Assembly: GCA_965198415.1 (NCBI GenBank)
Contig: CBDAPN010000032.1
Span: 1,550,001-1,614,000, forward strand
Length of the DNA: 64,000 nucleotides
Source of the DNA: Endozoicomonas sp965198415
GTDB taxonomy: Bacteria > Pseudomonadota > Gammaproteobacteria > Pseudomonadales > Endozoicomonadaceae
Direction of reading: 5' to 3'
In this document: positions 9,430-19,900 of the stretch, in pieces
How positions within the stretch are numbered: position 1 is the first letter of the stretch
Layout of the letters: each line of letters starts with the position of its first letter
Made by a program: the position numbers and the translations under genes
The notes under the pieces: generated by a model
Databases searched by the model: none
The model's input: the letters and a program-made list of their open reading frames with translations, nothing else
What the model was told of the DNA's origin: nothing

Positions 9430-10887
9430 TTACAACAAAAACTGTTTAATCAAAAAGTAACCGATCCCTGTCACAACAAAAATGCCCATAATATTTAAGA
9501 CAAATCCTGCTTTCATCATATCAGTAATGTTCAGTTTGCCAGCCCCAAAAACAACCGCATTGGGTGGAGTGGCCACTGGCATCATAAAGGCAAAACTGCA
9601 GGCAAGTGCTGCAGGGACTGCCAACATAACCGGATCAACTCCCAGACTGACGGCAAGCGCACCCATAAGTGGTAAAAAACCTGCCGCAGTGGCCGTATTG
9701 CTGGTCAGCTCAGTGAGAAAAGTAATAACAGTGGCCACAAAAGCCACTGCCAACAATATAGGCAAACCATCAATAATACTCATAGCATCAGCAATCCAGC
9801 TGGCGAGACCAGTGTTTTTGATCTGAGCTGCCAATGCCAAACCACCACCAAAGAGAATCAAAATGCCCCAGGGAATTTCCCGCGCTTTTTCCCAAGACAT
9901 AACGTAAACACGCTTGCCCTGATTTTTTACCGGAATAATGAACAGGGAAATGGCTGCTGTAATAGCAATCATGGTATCAGAAATTCCGGGTATGTAATCC
10001 TTAAGAAACGGTCTCATCACCCAGGAAATCGCTGTCATAACAAAAATAATCGCCACTGTTTTTTCACCGCGACTAACAGGGCCAAGTTCTTGCAGCTGTT
10101 TATGGAGTAGTTTGTCGGCCTCGGGATTTTCAGTACCGGAGAGCTTGAAGCCAATGCGGGTAAGCCATACCCAAACGAACAGTAGCATCACTATACTCAA
10201 CGGCAAGCCAACCATCATCCATTGGGCAAAGCCAATTTCCAGATCGTAATTTTCAGCGAGGAAGGCGGCCATCAGGGCGTTGGGCGGCGTTCCAATTAAT
10301 GTCGCCAGCCCACCAATACTGGCGCTGTAGGCAATGGCCAGTAGCAAAGCCTTGGAGAAAGCATTGCTTTCATTCTCGCCACCGAGCATGGAAGCCACGG
10401 ATAAGCCTATAGGCAACATCATTACGCTGGTGGCCGTATTCGATACCCACATACTCAAAAAAGCCGTAGCAATCATAAACCCGGCAATCTGTCGATCCGG
10501 ACGGACACCGGTCTTCAGTATAATGTGTAAGGCAATGCGCTTATGTAGGTTCCATCGCTCCATAGCTATCCCCAGCATAAAACCGCCAAAGAATAGATAA
10601 ATAATGGGGTGAGCATAGGAGGCTGTTACGGCCTTGATACTGGCGATGTCCAATAATGGGATTAGAATCATGGGTAGCAAAGATGTAACTGGAATAGGCA
10701 CCACTTCCGACCCCCACCAAATAGCCATCATGATGGCTATACCCATCATATACCAAGCCTGCGGCTCCATACCTGCCGGTGGTTTTATAATGAGCGTGCT
10801 TAGCAAGACCAGTGGTCCACAAATGAGGAAGAACCAATAAAATAAGTCTGGCCCGGATCGTTTAAAGGTTGGATTTTTTAGAGTCAA
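9430..10887 (-). CDS. DASS/SLC13-family sodium:anion (dicarboxylate) symporter
   Basis: A 485-residue inner-membrane carrier with about 11 hydrophobic segments. Both SNT motifs that bind substrate and Na+ in the DASS family (VcINDY type) are present, at about residues 149-151 and 396-398, each in a re-entrant repeat. The paired motifs GGLATLIGTPPNAL (about 192) and MPVATPPNAVVFGAG are also intact. The family moves C4 dicarboxylates, citrate or sulfate with sodium; a dicarboxylate is most likely here, but sequence alone does not fix the substrate. The gene stands alone between rsmE and a regulator on the same strand. An FNR-like box lies about 75 bases upstream of the start. Confidence 0.9.
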   Translation of the reverse strand: MTLKNPTFKRSGPDLFYWFFLICGPLVLLSTLIIKPPAGMEPQAWYMMGIAIMMAIWWGSEVVPIPVTSLLPMILIPLLDIASIKAVTASYAHPIIYLFFGGFMLGIAMERWNLHKRIALHIILKTGVRPDRQIAGFMIATAFLSMWVSNTATSVMMLPIGLSVASMLGGENESNAFSKALLLAIAYSASIGGLATLIGTPPNALMAAFLAENYDLEIGFAQWMMVGLPLSIVMLLFVWVWLTRIGFKLSGTENPEADKLLHKQLQELGPVSRGEKTVAIIFVMTAISWVMRPFLKDYIPGISDTMIAITAAISLFIIPVKNQGKRVYVMSWEKAREIPWGILILFGGGLALAAQIKNTGLASWIADAMSIIDGLPILLAVAFVATVITFLTELTSNTATAAGFLPLMGALAVSLGVDPVMLAVPAALACSFAFMMPVATPPNAVVFGAGKLNITDMMKAGFVLNIMGIFVVTGIGYFLIKQFLL

Positions 10888-10958
10888 AACATCATACCTA
10901 TTGTTGTTTTTATGGGACTTTATATACTCATTGTCGCTTATTATTACTTTATAGCATA

Positions 10959-10972
10959 GTGATTTAGATCAA
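10959..10972. promoter_or_regulatory. Candidate FNR/ANR box upstream of the DASS transporter
   Basis: GTGATTTAGATCAA matches the FNR consensus TTGAT-N4-ATCAA at 9 of 10 defined bases. It is 72-85 bases upstream of the transporter start on the minus strand, a workable distance for an activator site. Anaerobic induction of C4-dicarboxylate carriers by FNR is known in other gammaproteobacteria; here it is inference. Confidence 0.5.
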
Positions 10973-11069
10973 TAAGTGTCTAATAATGTGCAACTATGTG
11001 AATGTATGTAGCGGATATTTGACTGAGAGTAAGACTCGTCAGTCATGCCGCCATGTAAAGAAGAGAGAC

Positions 11070-12131
11070 TTATATAACACGCTCTTGCCGCAACCGGCTT
11101 ATGTTGAGCCTGTGTTTTTTCAACTCTAACGGTGAAACTGAAAAATACTCCTTAAAACAGCGGTTAAAATAGGAGGGGGAAGAGAATCCGGTAGCCTCCG
11201 ACAAAGTGGCAATGGAGTCATTGGACTGTAAAAGTAACTGTCTTGCGTGGGTCAAGCGTAACTCCAGATAGTATCGTGAGGGGGATGTTTGCAAGTGGAT
11301 GCGAAATAACCGCTCAAGTTTACGACGGGATGACCCTATCCGGTTAGCCAGTTGGTCGATTGCCATCGGCTCTTCCATATGGTTCACCATTAGCTGGATG
11401 GTGTCTTTTAATGTTTGCGGTGTGGATGGCAAGAATACATCCCGAAATTTAGGCATCTGCGTCGGCTCAGCCGAACGGTCACAAGACAGTATTTCTTTCA
11501 CGGCATCAACAATCTCTATACCCTGCAGCTCTTCAATCAGTTTTAGCATCATCTCAAGGGCGCTGCTTGGACCTGCGGCTGAAACTACTTTGTCCGTAAC
11601 TACATAGGCCAGATCAGACAGGTTGCTGCCAGGAAAATGCTCTTTGGCATAAGCATGATTATCCAGATGCAGAGCGTATTTTGCCTCTTTAATTACACCG
11701 GCATGGGCCAGTAAAAGTACGCCATTCCATATGCCGCCCAGCCGGGTTTTTCGGGCTGCAATCTGGCGTAGTTTGGACGTTAGCTTTGGCACACCCTCAA
11801 GCTGGCTTCTGAAGCCTCCGCAGATAACCATAAAATCAATTTCTTCATTATGAGATAGCTCATCAAGGGTTCTATCCGCAGAGGTGTTAATCCCCAAGTC
11901 GCTGGTCACCTCATGGCTACAAACTCCCACTGTCGTAAATTTAAACCGCTCAGAACTGCTGACGAGGTTGGCAGTGACCAGAGCGTCTACCGCACTGGTA
12001 AACGACAATAATGAGTAGTTTTCCAACAATACAAAAACAAAATGGGTCGGTGCAGTGTTTGAACGCTCCGGCGGCAGGAAAGAGCGATTGATATCGCGCA
12101 GCGTTCCGGTGAATTGTCTACTCTGGCTCAT
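11070..12131 (-). CDS. GlxA-family AraC-type regulator, GbdR/SouR-like
   Basis: A 353-residue cytosolic transcription factor. Residues about 25-210 form a DJ-1/PfpI-like (class I glutamine amidotransferase) sensing domain (FVFVLLENYSLLSF, DFMVICGGFRSQ, GIWNGVLLLAHAG). Residues about 240-345 form two AraC helix-turn-helix motifs (MAIDQLANRIGSSRRKLERLF and the second around ATLSEATGFSSPSYFNRCFKE). This architecture matches GbdR, CdhR and SouR, which sense glycine betaine/dimethylglycine, carnitine and sarcosine respectively. Divergent orientation to glyA-sdaB-soxBDAG makes a sarcosine or dimethylglycine sensor the best guess. The start is the first ATG. The 510-base divergent region carries direct repeats suited to an AraC-type operator. 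Confidence 0.88.
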   Translation of the reverse strand: MSQSRQFTGTLRDINRSFLPPERSNTAPTHFVFVLLENYSLLSFTSAVDALVTANLVSSSERFKFTTVGVCSHEVTSDLGINTSADRTLDELSHNEEIDFMVICGGFRSQLEGVPKLTSKLRQIAARKTRLGGIWNGVLLLAHAGVIKEAKYALHLDNHAYAKEHFPGSNLSDLAYVVTDKVVSAAGPSSALEMMLKLIEELQGIEIVDAVKEILSCDRSAEPTQMPKFRDVFLPSTPQTLKDTIQLMVNHMEEPMAIDQLANRIGSSRRKLERLFRIHLQTSPSRYYLELRLTHARQLLLQSNDSIATLSEATGFSSPSYFNRCFKEYFSVSPLELKKHRLNISRLRQERVI

Positions 12132-12509
12132 CGTAGTGACCCTGATTATTGTGACCTGTATCCGTGACTTTGTAAGAGTAGAGGGTGTCTCTAACGCTTA
12201 CATACCAAAGGCTATAGCCAGAAAAGCAGTTGTTTGAAAATCCACCTGACGGGTGAGTTTTTTATTTAGATGCATTTTGCTCTTTACGCATTGCAGCACA
12301 GGGCGCATAGCATTGTCGCATAGTTAAACTCACGGACTCAGGTGTAATTTTGCAGTGCCTGAGGTTGCTGTTGCACAAAAACGTAAACGACTAATTGCGT
12401 CCACACTGTTGAACATAGATATGAATAGTGGAAAAACAAGCTAACAGGCTATTGACGTAGTTTGCTGCCTGAAACCCAAACTGAAAAATAACTAAGTCAA
12501 AATTTTACG
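12132..12509. other. Divergent regulatory region between regulator and glyA
   Basis: No gene. This AT-rich region contains one TGTCGCA heptamer at 12314-12320 that matches the core of the two spaced repeats nearer glyA, and should contain the promoters of both the regulator and the glyA-sox operon. Confidence 0.5.
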
Positions 12510-12540
12510 TGTCGCAAAATTACTATTTATTGTCGCAAAA
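12510..12540 (+). promoter_or_regulatory. Direct repeats, candidate operator for the sarcosine operon
   Basis: TGTCGCAAAA occurs twice (12510-12519 and 12531-12540) with a 21-base period, two helical turns, about 100 bases before the glyA start. AraC-family proteins bind such same-face direct repeats; the divergent GbdR-like regulator is the likely binder. No experimental consensus was checked. Confidence 0.5.
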
Positions 12541-12641
12541 AGTCATTCACCTCTGCAGTATGCCTTGTAACATCGAATTTGATCAAACACTCAAGTTGAT
12601 GTGTTTCATGTTTGTATTTTTGAGCCTATGGAGGGCAGAGC

Positions 12642-13895
12642 GTGTTTTATAACAATGATCGTATTGAAGGATTTGACGATGAGCTTTGGCAGGCAATGGA
12701 AGCTGAGGATCAGCGTCAGCAGGATCACATTGAACTGATCGCTTCTGAAAACTACACCAGCAAGCGGGTAATGCAAGCACAGGGCAGTCAACTGACGAAC
12801 AAATACGCAGAAGGTTATCCCGCCAAGCGTTACTACGGTGGCTGTGAGCATGTTGATAAAGTGGAAGCTCTCGCCATAGATCGTGCCAAAACTTTGTTTG
12901 GTGCTGATTATGCCAATGTTCAACCACATTCAGGCTCTCAGGCTAATAGTGCGGTGTATCTGGCGCTGTTGAACCCCGGCGATACGGTGCTGGGCATGAG
13001 CTTAGCGCACGGTGGTCATTTGACCCACGGCTCCAAAGTTAGCTTCTCTGGCAAGATTTACCACAGTGTCCAATACGGGCTGAATGAAGAGACCGGCGAG
13101 ATTGATTACGAAGAAGTGGCAGCACTCGCCCGTGAGCATAAGCCAAAAATGATTGTGGCGGGTTTCTCTGCCTATTCGCGCGTCGTTGACTGGCAGCGTT
13201 TTCGTGAAATTGCTGATGAGGTTGGTGCTTACCTGCTGGTTGATATGGCCCATGTTGCCGGGCTGGTGGCCACAGGGCATTACCCCAACCCTCTTCCTTA
13301 TGCTGACGTAGTGACCACAACAACTCATAAAACATTGCGAGGCCCCCGTGGCGGCCTTATTTTGGCTCGTCGCAATGAAGCGTTGGAGAAGAAATTTAAC
13401 TCCGCCATTTTCCCAGGTGGCCAGGGCGGCCCTTTAATGCACGTCATTGCGGCCAAGGCGGTGTCTTTTCAGGAGGCTATGTTGCCGGGTTTTGCCGACT
13501 ATCAGGAGCAGGTTGTTAAAAACGCACGCGCAATGGCGGATGTTTTCGTCAATCGTGGCTTTGACGTGGTTTCCGGCGGCACCGATAACCACCTGTTTCT
13601 GGTCAGTTTGATCAAACAGGGAATAACCGGAAAAGATGCCGACATCGCCCTTGGCAAGGCGCACATTACAGTGAACAAAAATGCTGTGCCAAATGACCCC
13701 CAGTCACCTTTCGTCACCAGCGGATTACGGATAGGTACCCCAGCGGTCACTTCACGGGGCTTTAAAGAAGAGCAGGTTGTTCAGTTGGCAGGATGGATTT
13801 GCGACATCCTTGATGATCTGGATAACGAAGGTACCATTGATCTGGTTCGCAGTAAGGCGGCTTCGCTTTGTGCTGAATATCCGGTATATCGCTAA
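12642..13895 (+). CDS. glyA: Serine hydroxymethyltransferase
   Basis: A PLP enzyme interconverting glycine + 5,10-methylene-THF and serine + THF in the cytosol. At 417 residues it has the standard length. Conserved blocks include ELIASENYTS (31-40), the THF/PLP segment QPHSGSQAN, DMAHVAGLVA and the PLP lysine in TTTTHKTLRGPRGG (Lys230). The start is a GTG with GGAGGG six bases upstream; no nearer in-frame ATG fits the family N-terminus. As first gene of the sox operon it is probably the catabolic copy (like glyA1 of Pseudomonas), consuming glycine and the one-carbon unit released by sarcosine oxidase. A second housekeeping glyA is expected elsewhere. Confidence 0.95.
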   Translation: MFYNNDRIEGFDDELWQAMEAEDQRQQDHIELIASENYTSKRVMQAQGSQLTNKYAEGYPAKRYYGGCEHVDKVEALAIDRAKTLFGADYANVQPHSGSQANSAVYLALLNPGDTVLGMSLAHGGHLTHGSKVSFSGKIYHSVQYGLNEETGEIDYEEVAALAREHKPKMIVAGFSAYSRVVDWQRFREIADEVGAYLLVDMAHVAGLVATGHYPNPLPYADVVTTTTHKTLRGPRGGLILARRNEALEKKFNSAIFPGGQGGPLMHVIAAKAVSFQEAMLPGFADYQEQVVKNARAMADVFVNRGFDVVSGGTDNHLFLVSLIKQGITGKDADIALGKAHITVNKNAVPNDPQSPFVTSGLRIGTPAVTSRGFKEEQVVQLAGWICDILDDLDNEGTIDLVRSKAASLCAEYPVYR

Positions 13896-13906
13896 CGGTG
13901 GCAATG

Positions 13907-15277
13907 ATGGCTATCAGTTTGTTTGACATGCTTAAAATTGGCATAGGCCCTTCGAGTTCACACACGGTGGGCCCTATGCGGGCGGCTTTGCGTTTTGTAA
14001 CACAACTGCGCTCACAAGCTTTGCTGTACGACGTTCGTCGGGTTAGCTGTGATCTGTACGGTTCACTTGGGGCTACCGGTGTCGGTCACGGAACCGGGCC
14101 GGCGGTATTGATGGGTCTTGAAGGCGAGGCACCTGAAACCATTGATCCGAGCAGTGTCAATCCTCGCGTTGCAGCCATTAACCTTGAGGGCGTGTTAACA
14201 CTTGGTGGCGAACGTAAAATCCGTTTCTCAGATTCTGGTGATTTGCATTACATCCCTCTCAAAAGCCTGCCGGAACACCCTAACGGCATGCGTCTGAGCG
14301 CCTTCAGCGCCGAGGGTGAAGTGCTTATTGAGAAGTTTTATTACAGCGTTGGTGGCGGGTTCGTTCTGGATGAAGAAGAGGTGAAACAAACCTCTGCCAC
14401 CCAAGAGGTTCAATGGCCCTACGCCTACGCTTCGGGTGCACAGTTGTTATCGCTGTGTAAGCAAAACAACTTGCGAATTTGTGAACTGGCATTAGAAAAC
14501 GAAAAGGCTCTGCGCTCAGAACAAGAGGTGCGTCAGGGCATTTTGAAGTTTTGGCAGGTGATGCAAAGCTGCGTTCAGCGCGGCCTGACGCAGGAAGGCA
14601 TTTTGCCGGGTGGGTTGAAGGTCAAACGCCGGGCCGCTGATTTGTACCGGCAACTTAGCGCAGAGTCTGGCAGCGACAAAGCCCGGCAAATGATGGACTG
14701 GGTTAACCTCTACGCCATGGCGGTTAATGAGGAGAATGCCGGGGGTGGACGCATCGTTACAGCGCCCACCAACGGCGCTGCTGGCATTATTCCGGCGGTG
14801 CTGCATTACTACGTAAATTTTTGCGAGAACGCAAATGAAGAAGGCGTTATCCGCTTTTTACTGACCGCCTCTGCCATCGGAGCGTTGATAAAAATGAACG
14901 CCTCCATTTCAGGTGCAGAGGTGGGTTGTCAGGGAGAAGTGGGCTCGGCCTGCGCCATGGCAGCTGCCGGTCTCGCTGAGGTGCTTGGCGCAACGCCTGA
15001 GCAAGTGGAAAATGCAGCCGAAATCGGCATCGAGCACAATTTGGGGCTCACTTGTGACCCCATTGGTGGCTTGGTGCAGGTGCCCTGTATTGAACGCAAT
15101 GCCATTGCCGCAGTGAAAGCCATTAATGCTGCCTCCATGGCTCTAAGGGGCAATGGAGAACACTTCGTTTCTCTGGACTGTGCAATACGCACCCTGCGTG
15201 AAACGGGGAAAGACATGATGGATAAGTATAAAGAAACGTCCCGCGGCGGTTTGGCGGTAAATATCATTGAGTGCTGA
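13907..15277 (+). CDS. sdaB: L-serine ammonia-lyase, iron-sulfur dependent
   Basis: Serine dehydratase converts L-serine to pyruvate and ammonia with a [4Fe-4S] cluster. The N-terminal beta domain has the GIGPSSSHTVGPMRAA signature, and the alpha domain has NAGGGRIVTAPTNGAAGIIPAV. Cluster cysteines are recognisable in GCQGEVGSACAM and CDPIGGLVQVPC. The frame opens at a GTG (13898), but the family usually begins MAIS-F, which fits the ATG at 13907, with GGTGG five bases upstream; 13904 is also possible. It follows glyA by about 11 bases and precedes soxB, closing the route sarcosine, glycine, serine, pyruvate. Symbol sdaB follows Pseudomonas use; sdaA would be equally defensible. Confidence 0.93.
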   Translation: MAISLFDMLKIGIGPSSSHTVGPMRAALRFVTQLRSQALLYDVRRVSCDLYGSLGATGVGHGTGPAVLMGLEGEAPETIDPSSVNPRVAAINLEGVLTLGGERKIRFSDSGDLHYIPLKSLPEHPNGMRLSAFSAEGEVLIEKFYYSVGGGFVLDEEEVKQTSATQEVQWPYAYASGAQLLSLCKQNNLRICELALENEKALRSEQEVRQGILKFWQVMQSCVQRGLTQEGILPGGLKVKRRAADLYRQLSAESGSDKARQMMDWVNLYAMAVNEENAGGGRIVTAPTNGAAGIIPAVLHYYVNFCENANEEGVIRFLLTASAIGALIKMNASISGAEVGCQGEVGSACAMAAAGLAEVLGATPEQVENAAEIGIEHNLGLTCDPIGGLVQVPCIERNAIAAVKAINAASMALRGNGEHFVSLDCAIRTLRETGKDMMDKYKETSRGGLAVNIIEC

Positions 15278-15337
15278 TTCAGCCCTGTTGTAGCCCTGTA
15301 AAGCAGCTATAAAAAGTAGCTCTATGGAAAATAAATA

Positions 15338-16588
15338 ATGAACGACTACTCTGGATTCGGGCTGTTTAAACATGCCCTTAGCTACCATGAAAACTGGCAG
15401 CGGGTGTGGCGTAATCCAACTCCAAAAAAACAGTACGACGTTGTGATTATCGGTGGTGGCGGACACGGCCTGGCCACGGCTTACTATCTTGCCAAAGAGC
15501 ACGGGATTACAAATATCGCCGTGGTTGAAAAAGGTTACCTCGGCGGTGGCAACACGGCCAGAAACACCACTATTGTGCGCTCCAATTACTTGTGGGACGA
15601 AGCAGCCCAGCTGTTTGAGCACTCGTTAAAGTTGTGGGAAGGCTTATCGCAAGAACTGAACTACAACGTGATGTTCAGTCAGCGCGGTGTTTTGAACCTT
15701 GGCCACACCCTGCAAGACATGCGGGCTATTGAGCGCCGAGTCAATGCCAACCGGCTTAACGGCATTGATGGTGAAGTCCTGAGCACCGCCGAAGTGCAAG
15801 AGTTGGTGCCTATACTCAACTGCTCTCCACATGCCCGTTACCCCGTGCTCGGTGCCAGCTGGCAACCACGGGGCGGCACGGCTCGCCATGATGCAGTCGC
15901 CTGGGGCTATGCCCGTGCGGCCGACCGGCTGGGTGTGGATCTGATTCAACAACACGAAGTCACCGGCATTCGCATCAGCGATGGCAAAGTGGAAGGGGTA
16001 GAAACCAAAAAAGGGTTTATTGGCGCCAGAAAAGTTGCCTGTGTCGCCGCCGGTAACTCCGGTGAGCTGGCAAAAATGGCGAATATGACCCTGCCGTTGG
16101 AATCCCACCCGCTGCAAGCTATGGTCTCAGAACCGCTGAAACCGTGTCTCGATACTGTCGTGATGTCAAACCATGTGCACGGTTACATGAGCCAGTCCGA
16201 TAAAGGCGATTTAGTCATTGGCGCCGGTATTGACCCTTACCTCGGTTATGGACAGCGGGGCTCATTTCCAGTCATTGAGCACACCATTGCCGCCATCATT
16301 GAAATGTTCCCCATTGTCAGCCGGGTGCGTCTGAATCGCCATTGGGGCGGTATTGTTGATACCTGCCCGGATGCTAGCCCAATCATCAGCAAAACCCACA
16401 TTAATGGCCTCTATTTTAACTGTGGCTGGGGAACGGGCGGGTTTAAGGCTACCCCGGGTTCGGGGCATGTGTTTGCTCATACGGTTGCTCATGATGAGCC
16501 GCACCCACTGGCCAAACCATTCAATGTCGACCGTTTTGTGACCGGCCATCTGATTGATGAGCATGGCGCAGCCGGTGTCGCGCACTAA
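15338..16588 (+). CDS. soxB: Sarcosine oxidase, beta subunit
   Basis: This is the catalytic subunit of heterotetrameric sarcosine oxidase, which demethylates sarcosine to glycine and passes the methyl carbon to THF with H2O2 formation. At 416 residues it has family length. A dinucleotide-binding motif VVIIGGGGHGLATAYYLAKE (about 36-55) begins an FAD/DAO-type fold, followed by GGGNTARNTTIVRSNYL, and a C-terminal FAD-closing segment near NCGWGTGGFKATPGSG. In the family a conserved histidine also holds covalent FMN. The gene leads soxBDAG, transcribed after sdaB. Confidence 0.95.
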   Translation: MNDYSGFGLFKHALSYHENWQRVWRNPTPKKQYDVVIIGGGGHGLATAYYLAKEHGITNIAVVEKGYLGGGNTARNTTIVRSNYLWDEAAQLFEHSLKLWEGLSQELNYNVMFSQRGVLNLGHTLQDMRAIERRVNANRLNGIDGEVLSTAEVQELVPILNCSPHARYPVLGASWQPRGGTARHDAVAWGYARAADRLGVDLIQQHEVTGIRISDGKVEGVETKKGFIGARKVACVAAGNSGELAKMANMTLPLESHPLQAMVSEPLKPCLDTVVMSNHVHGYMSQSDKGDLVIGAGIDPYLGYGQRGSFPVIEHTIAAIIEMFPIVSRVRLNRHWGGIVDTCPDASPIISKTHINGLYFNCGWGTGGFKATPGSGHVFAHTVAHDEPHPLAKPFNVDRFVTGHLIDEHGAAGVAH

Positions 16589-16604
16589 CCCGGGAAAGAA
16601 AACC

Positions 16605-16901
16605 ATGTTGGAAATTTACTGCCCTTATTGTGGCGAAATGCGTGCAGAGGAAGAGTTTCATTACGCTGGGGAGGCTCATATTATCCGCCCTGTTGACCCG
16701 GAATCCATCAGTGATGAACAGTGGGGGCGTTACCTCTTTCACCGCAAAAATACCAAAGGCTCCCATCAGGAGATGTGGGTTCACGCAACCGGCTGTCGCA
16801 AATTTTTTAATGTTACCCGCAACACCGTGACCTACCAAATAGAAAACGTCTACAAGATGGGTGAAAGCGCACCATCAAGTTGTGAGGATGCTCTCGGATG
16901 A
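16605..16901 (+). CDS. soxD: Sarcosine oxidase, delta subunit
   Basis: This 98-residue small subunit of heterotetrameric sarcosine oxidase binds zinc. The metal ligands are visible: CPYCGE near the N-terminus plus a later His and Cys (THE-like HATGCRKFF region). The ATG at 16605 is preferred over an in-frame ATG 51 bases upstream, because it gives the family start MLEIYCPYCG and has a GGAAAG ribosome site; the upstream choice would overlap the soxB end. Its stop overlaps the soxA start by four bases (ATGA), showing tight translational coupling. Confidence 0.94.
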   Translation: MLEIYCPYCGEMRAEEEFHYAGEAHIIRPVDPESISDEQWGRYLFHRKNTKGSHQEMWVHATGCRKFFNVTRNTVTYQIENVYKMGESAPSSCEDALG

Positions 16902-19900
16902 CCCAGCAAAACCGACTCAGAACCGGTGGGCGGATTGACCGCCAAACCGCCCTGCAATTTACCTTCAATGGCAAGCAATACCAAGGCTTTCAGGGCGATA
17001 CCATTGCATCGGCTCTGCTGGCCAACGGTATTGATGTTGTTGGCCGTAGCTTCAAATATTCCCGCCCCCGGGGCATCCTCGCTGCCGGTGCAGAAGAACC
17101 CAATGCCATTTTGCAAGTTGGCAGTAACGAAAGCACCACCATCCCCAATATTCGCGCCACTCAGGCAGAGCTCTATGCCAACCTCAACGCTGATCCGGTG
17201 GCGGGCTGGCCTAACGTGAATCTTGACCTGATGGGAGCAGTGGGCAAGGTGGGTGGCGCCATGATGTCGCCGGGTTTTTATTACAAAACCTTCATGCAGC
17301 CACAAAGCATGTGGATGACCTACGAAAAGTACATCCGTAAAGCGGCTGGCTTGGGCAAGGCGCCCGGCGCCGGTGACCCCGACGTCTACGACAAAATGAA
17401 CCACCACTGCGAGGTGCTTATTGTTGGTGGTGGCGCCGCCGGTCTGGCGGCAGCAAGAACGTTATCTGGCTCTGGCCTTCGGGTAATGCTGCTGGATGAA
17501 CAAAACGAATTTGGTGGCGCACTGCTATCGAGCACCCAGACTCTGGATGAGCAGCCAGCTTCTGCCTGGCTTGAAGAAACACTGAGACTGCTGCACGCCG
17601 ACCCGGACATTACGTTGTTACCCCGAACCTGTGCATTTGGGTATTATGACCACAACCTGATAGGCGCCGTGGAACGACGCACCGACCATTTGGGAGAGGG
17701 CGTTCCCGGTCCCCGCCAACGTTTGCATCGTATTCGTGCCAAGAAGGTCATCCTCGCTACCGGCGCACTGGAGCGCCCCTTGGTATTTGGTAACAACGAT
17801 GTACCCGGCTGTATGCTGGCTTCGGCGGTATCCACTTACATTCAACGCTATGCCGTGGTACCGGGAAATAAACTGGTACTAATGACGACTAACGATCACG
17901 CTTACCGTGCCGCCATTGACTGGCATCAAAGCGGTCGGGAAGTGGTGGCCGTTATTGATACTCGCCAACAAGCCAAAGGTGATTTACCCGACCTTGCCCG
18001 TGAGCTGGGAATTCGTGTAATCACCGGCCACGCTGTAATCAACGTGACAGGCAGTAAGCGGGTCAATGGCGCTGAAATTGCGCCAGTTAATACCGACGCC
18101 TCCAAAGTGACCGGCAGTGTCACTGCGCTCAACTGCGATACCGTTGCCAGCTCCGGTGGCTGGTCGCCGGTGGTGCACTTGTCTTGCCACTGTGGCAGCA
18201 AACCAGTCTGGCGGGAGGATATTGCCGGTTTCGTGCCCGGCGCTCCCGTGCAGCATCACTTCAATGCCGGTGGCATTGTAGGCACTTACCGACTGAGCGA
18301 CGTACTCGCAGAAGGCGCAGGAGCCGCCCTGACAGCTGGAGAAGCCCTCGGCGGTATCATGGTTGAGCAAAATTTTGCCACTCCTAAGGCCAATGACCCG
18401 AAAGAGTCTGCCGCCATGGCGCTGTATCATGTGCCACACACCCGGCCAACCAGCCGGGCGCCAAAGCAGTTTGTGGATTTTCAGAACGATGTCACAGCGG
18501 CCGGTATTGAGCAGGCAACTCGGGAAGGCTTCGAGTCAATAGAACACGTCAAACGTTACACCGCCCTTGGATTTGGCACCGATCAGGGCAAAACCTCAAA
18601 TATTAACGGGATGGCCATTACCGCCAAATCGCTGAACCAGACCATTGAACAAACAGGCACCACGATTTTCCGCCCGATGTACACGCCGGTGACCTTTGGC
18701 GCTCTGGCCGGGCGCGACGCCGGCCACCTGTTTGACCCTTCCCGCTTTACGTCAATGCATTTATGGCACCTGCAACACGGCGCCAAATTTGAAGACGTCG
18801 GTCAGTGGAAGCGGCCCTGGTACTTCCCAAAAGCCGGGGAGAGCATGCAAGACGCGCTCAACCGTGAGTGCCTGGCAACCCGCAAAAGTGTGGGCATTCT
18901 GGACGCTTCCACCCTTGGCAAAATTGATATTCAAGGCAAAGACGCCCGGGAATTCCTCAACCGAATTTATACCAACCCCTGGGGCAAGCTGGCACCGGGA
19001 CGTTGCCGTTACGGTGTGATGTGTAAAGAAGATGGCATGATCTTCGACGATGGCGTGACCTCTTGCATCAGTGATAACCACTTCATCATGACCACCACAT
19101 CAGGCGGGGCTGCGACGGTACTGCAATGGCTGGAACATTGGCATCAGAGCGAATGGCCGGAGTTGGAAGTGTATTTTGCCAGTGTGACCGACCACTGGGC
19201 GACGATGACGATATCCGGCCCTAACAGTCGAAAATTGCTGGAAAAACTGGTGGATGGCCATGACATTTCCAACGAAGGGTTCCCCTACATGAGCTGGCAA
19301 ACCTTCAAAGTTGCCGGTGTCGATGCCCGGGTTTTCCGCATCAGCTTTACCGGTGAACTGTCGTTTGAGATAAACGTTCAAGCCAACTTCGGATTGTACG
19401 TCTGGGAACAGGTAATGGCCGCAGGAAAAGCGTTTAATATCACCCCCTATGGCACGGAAACCATGCATATACTGCGGGCAGAAAAGGGCTTTATTATCGC
19501 CGGACAAGATACCGACGGCTCGGTTTCACCTCAGGACATGAACATGAACTGGGTGGTGGGTAAGAAGAAAAGTTTTTCTTATCTGGGCAAGCGCTCTTGG
19601 GCACGGCAGGATAACACCCGTGAGAATCGCAAACAGTTTGTCGGTCTGCTGACCACCGACCCTGAGCAAGTATTGCCAGAAGGCGCACAGGCGGTACGCG
19701 ACCCCAATGAGTCAATCCCAATGACCATGGTAGGGCATGTGACCTCTAGCTACTACAGTGCCTGCCTGGATCGCTCAATCGCTCTGGCCATGATTGAGGG
19801 TGGCCTATCCAGCATCGGTGAGAAGGTTTACTTCCCACTGGCGGACGGCCGAACCATCGAAGCTGAGATAACCAGCTCCGTCTTTTATGACCCTAAAGGA

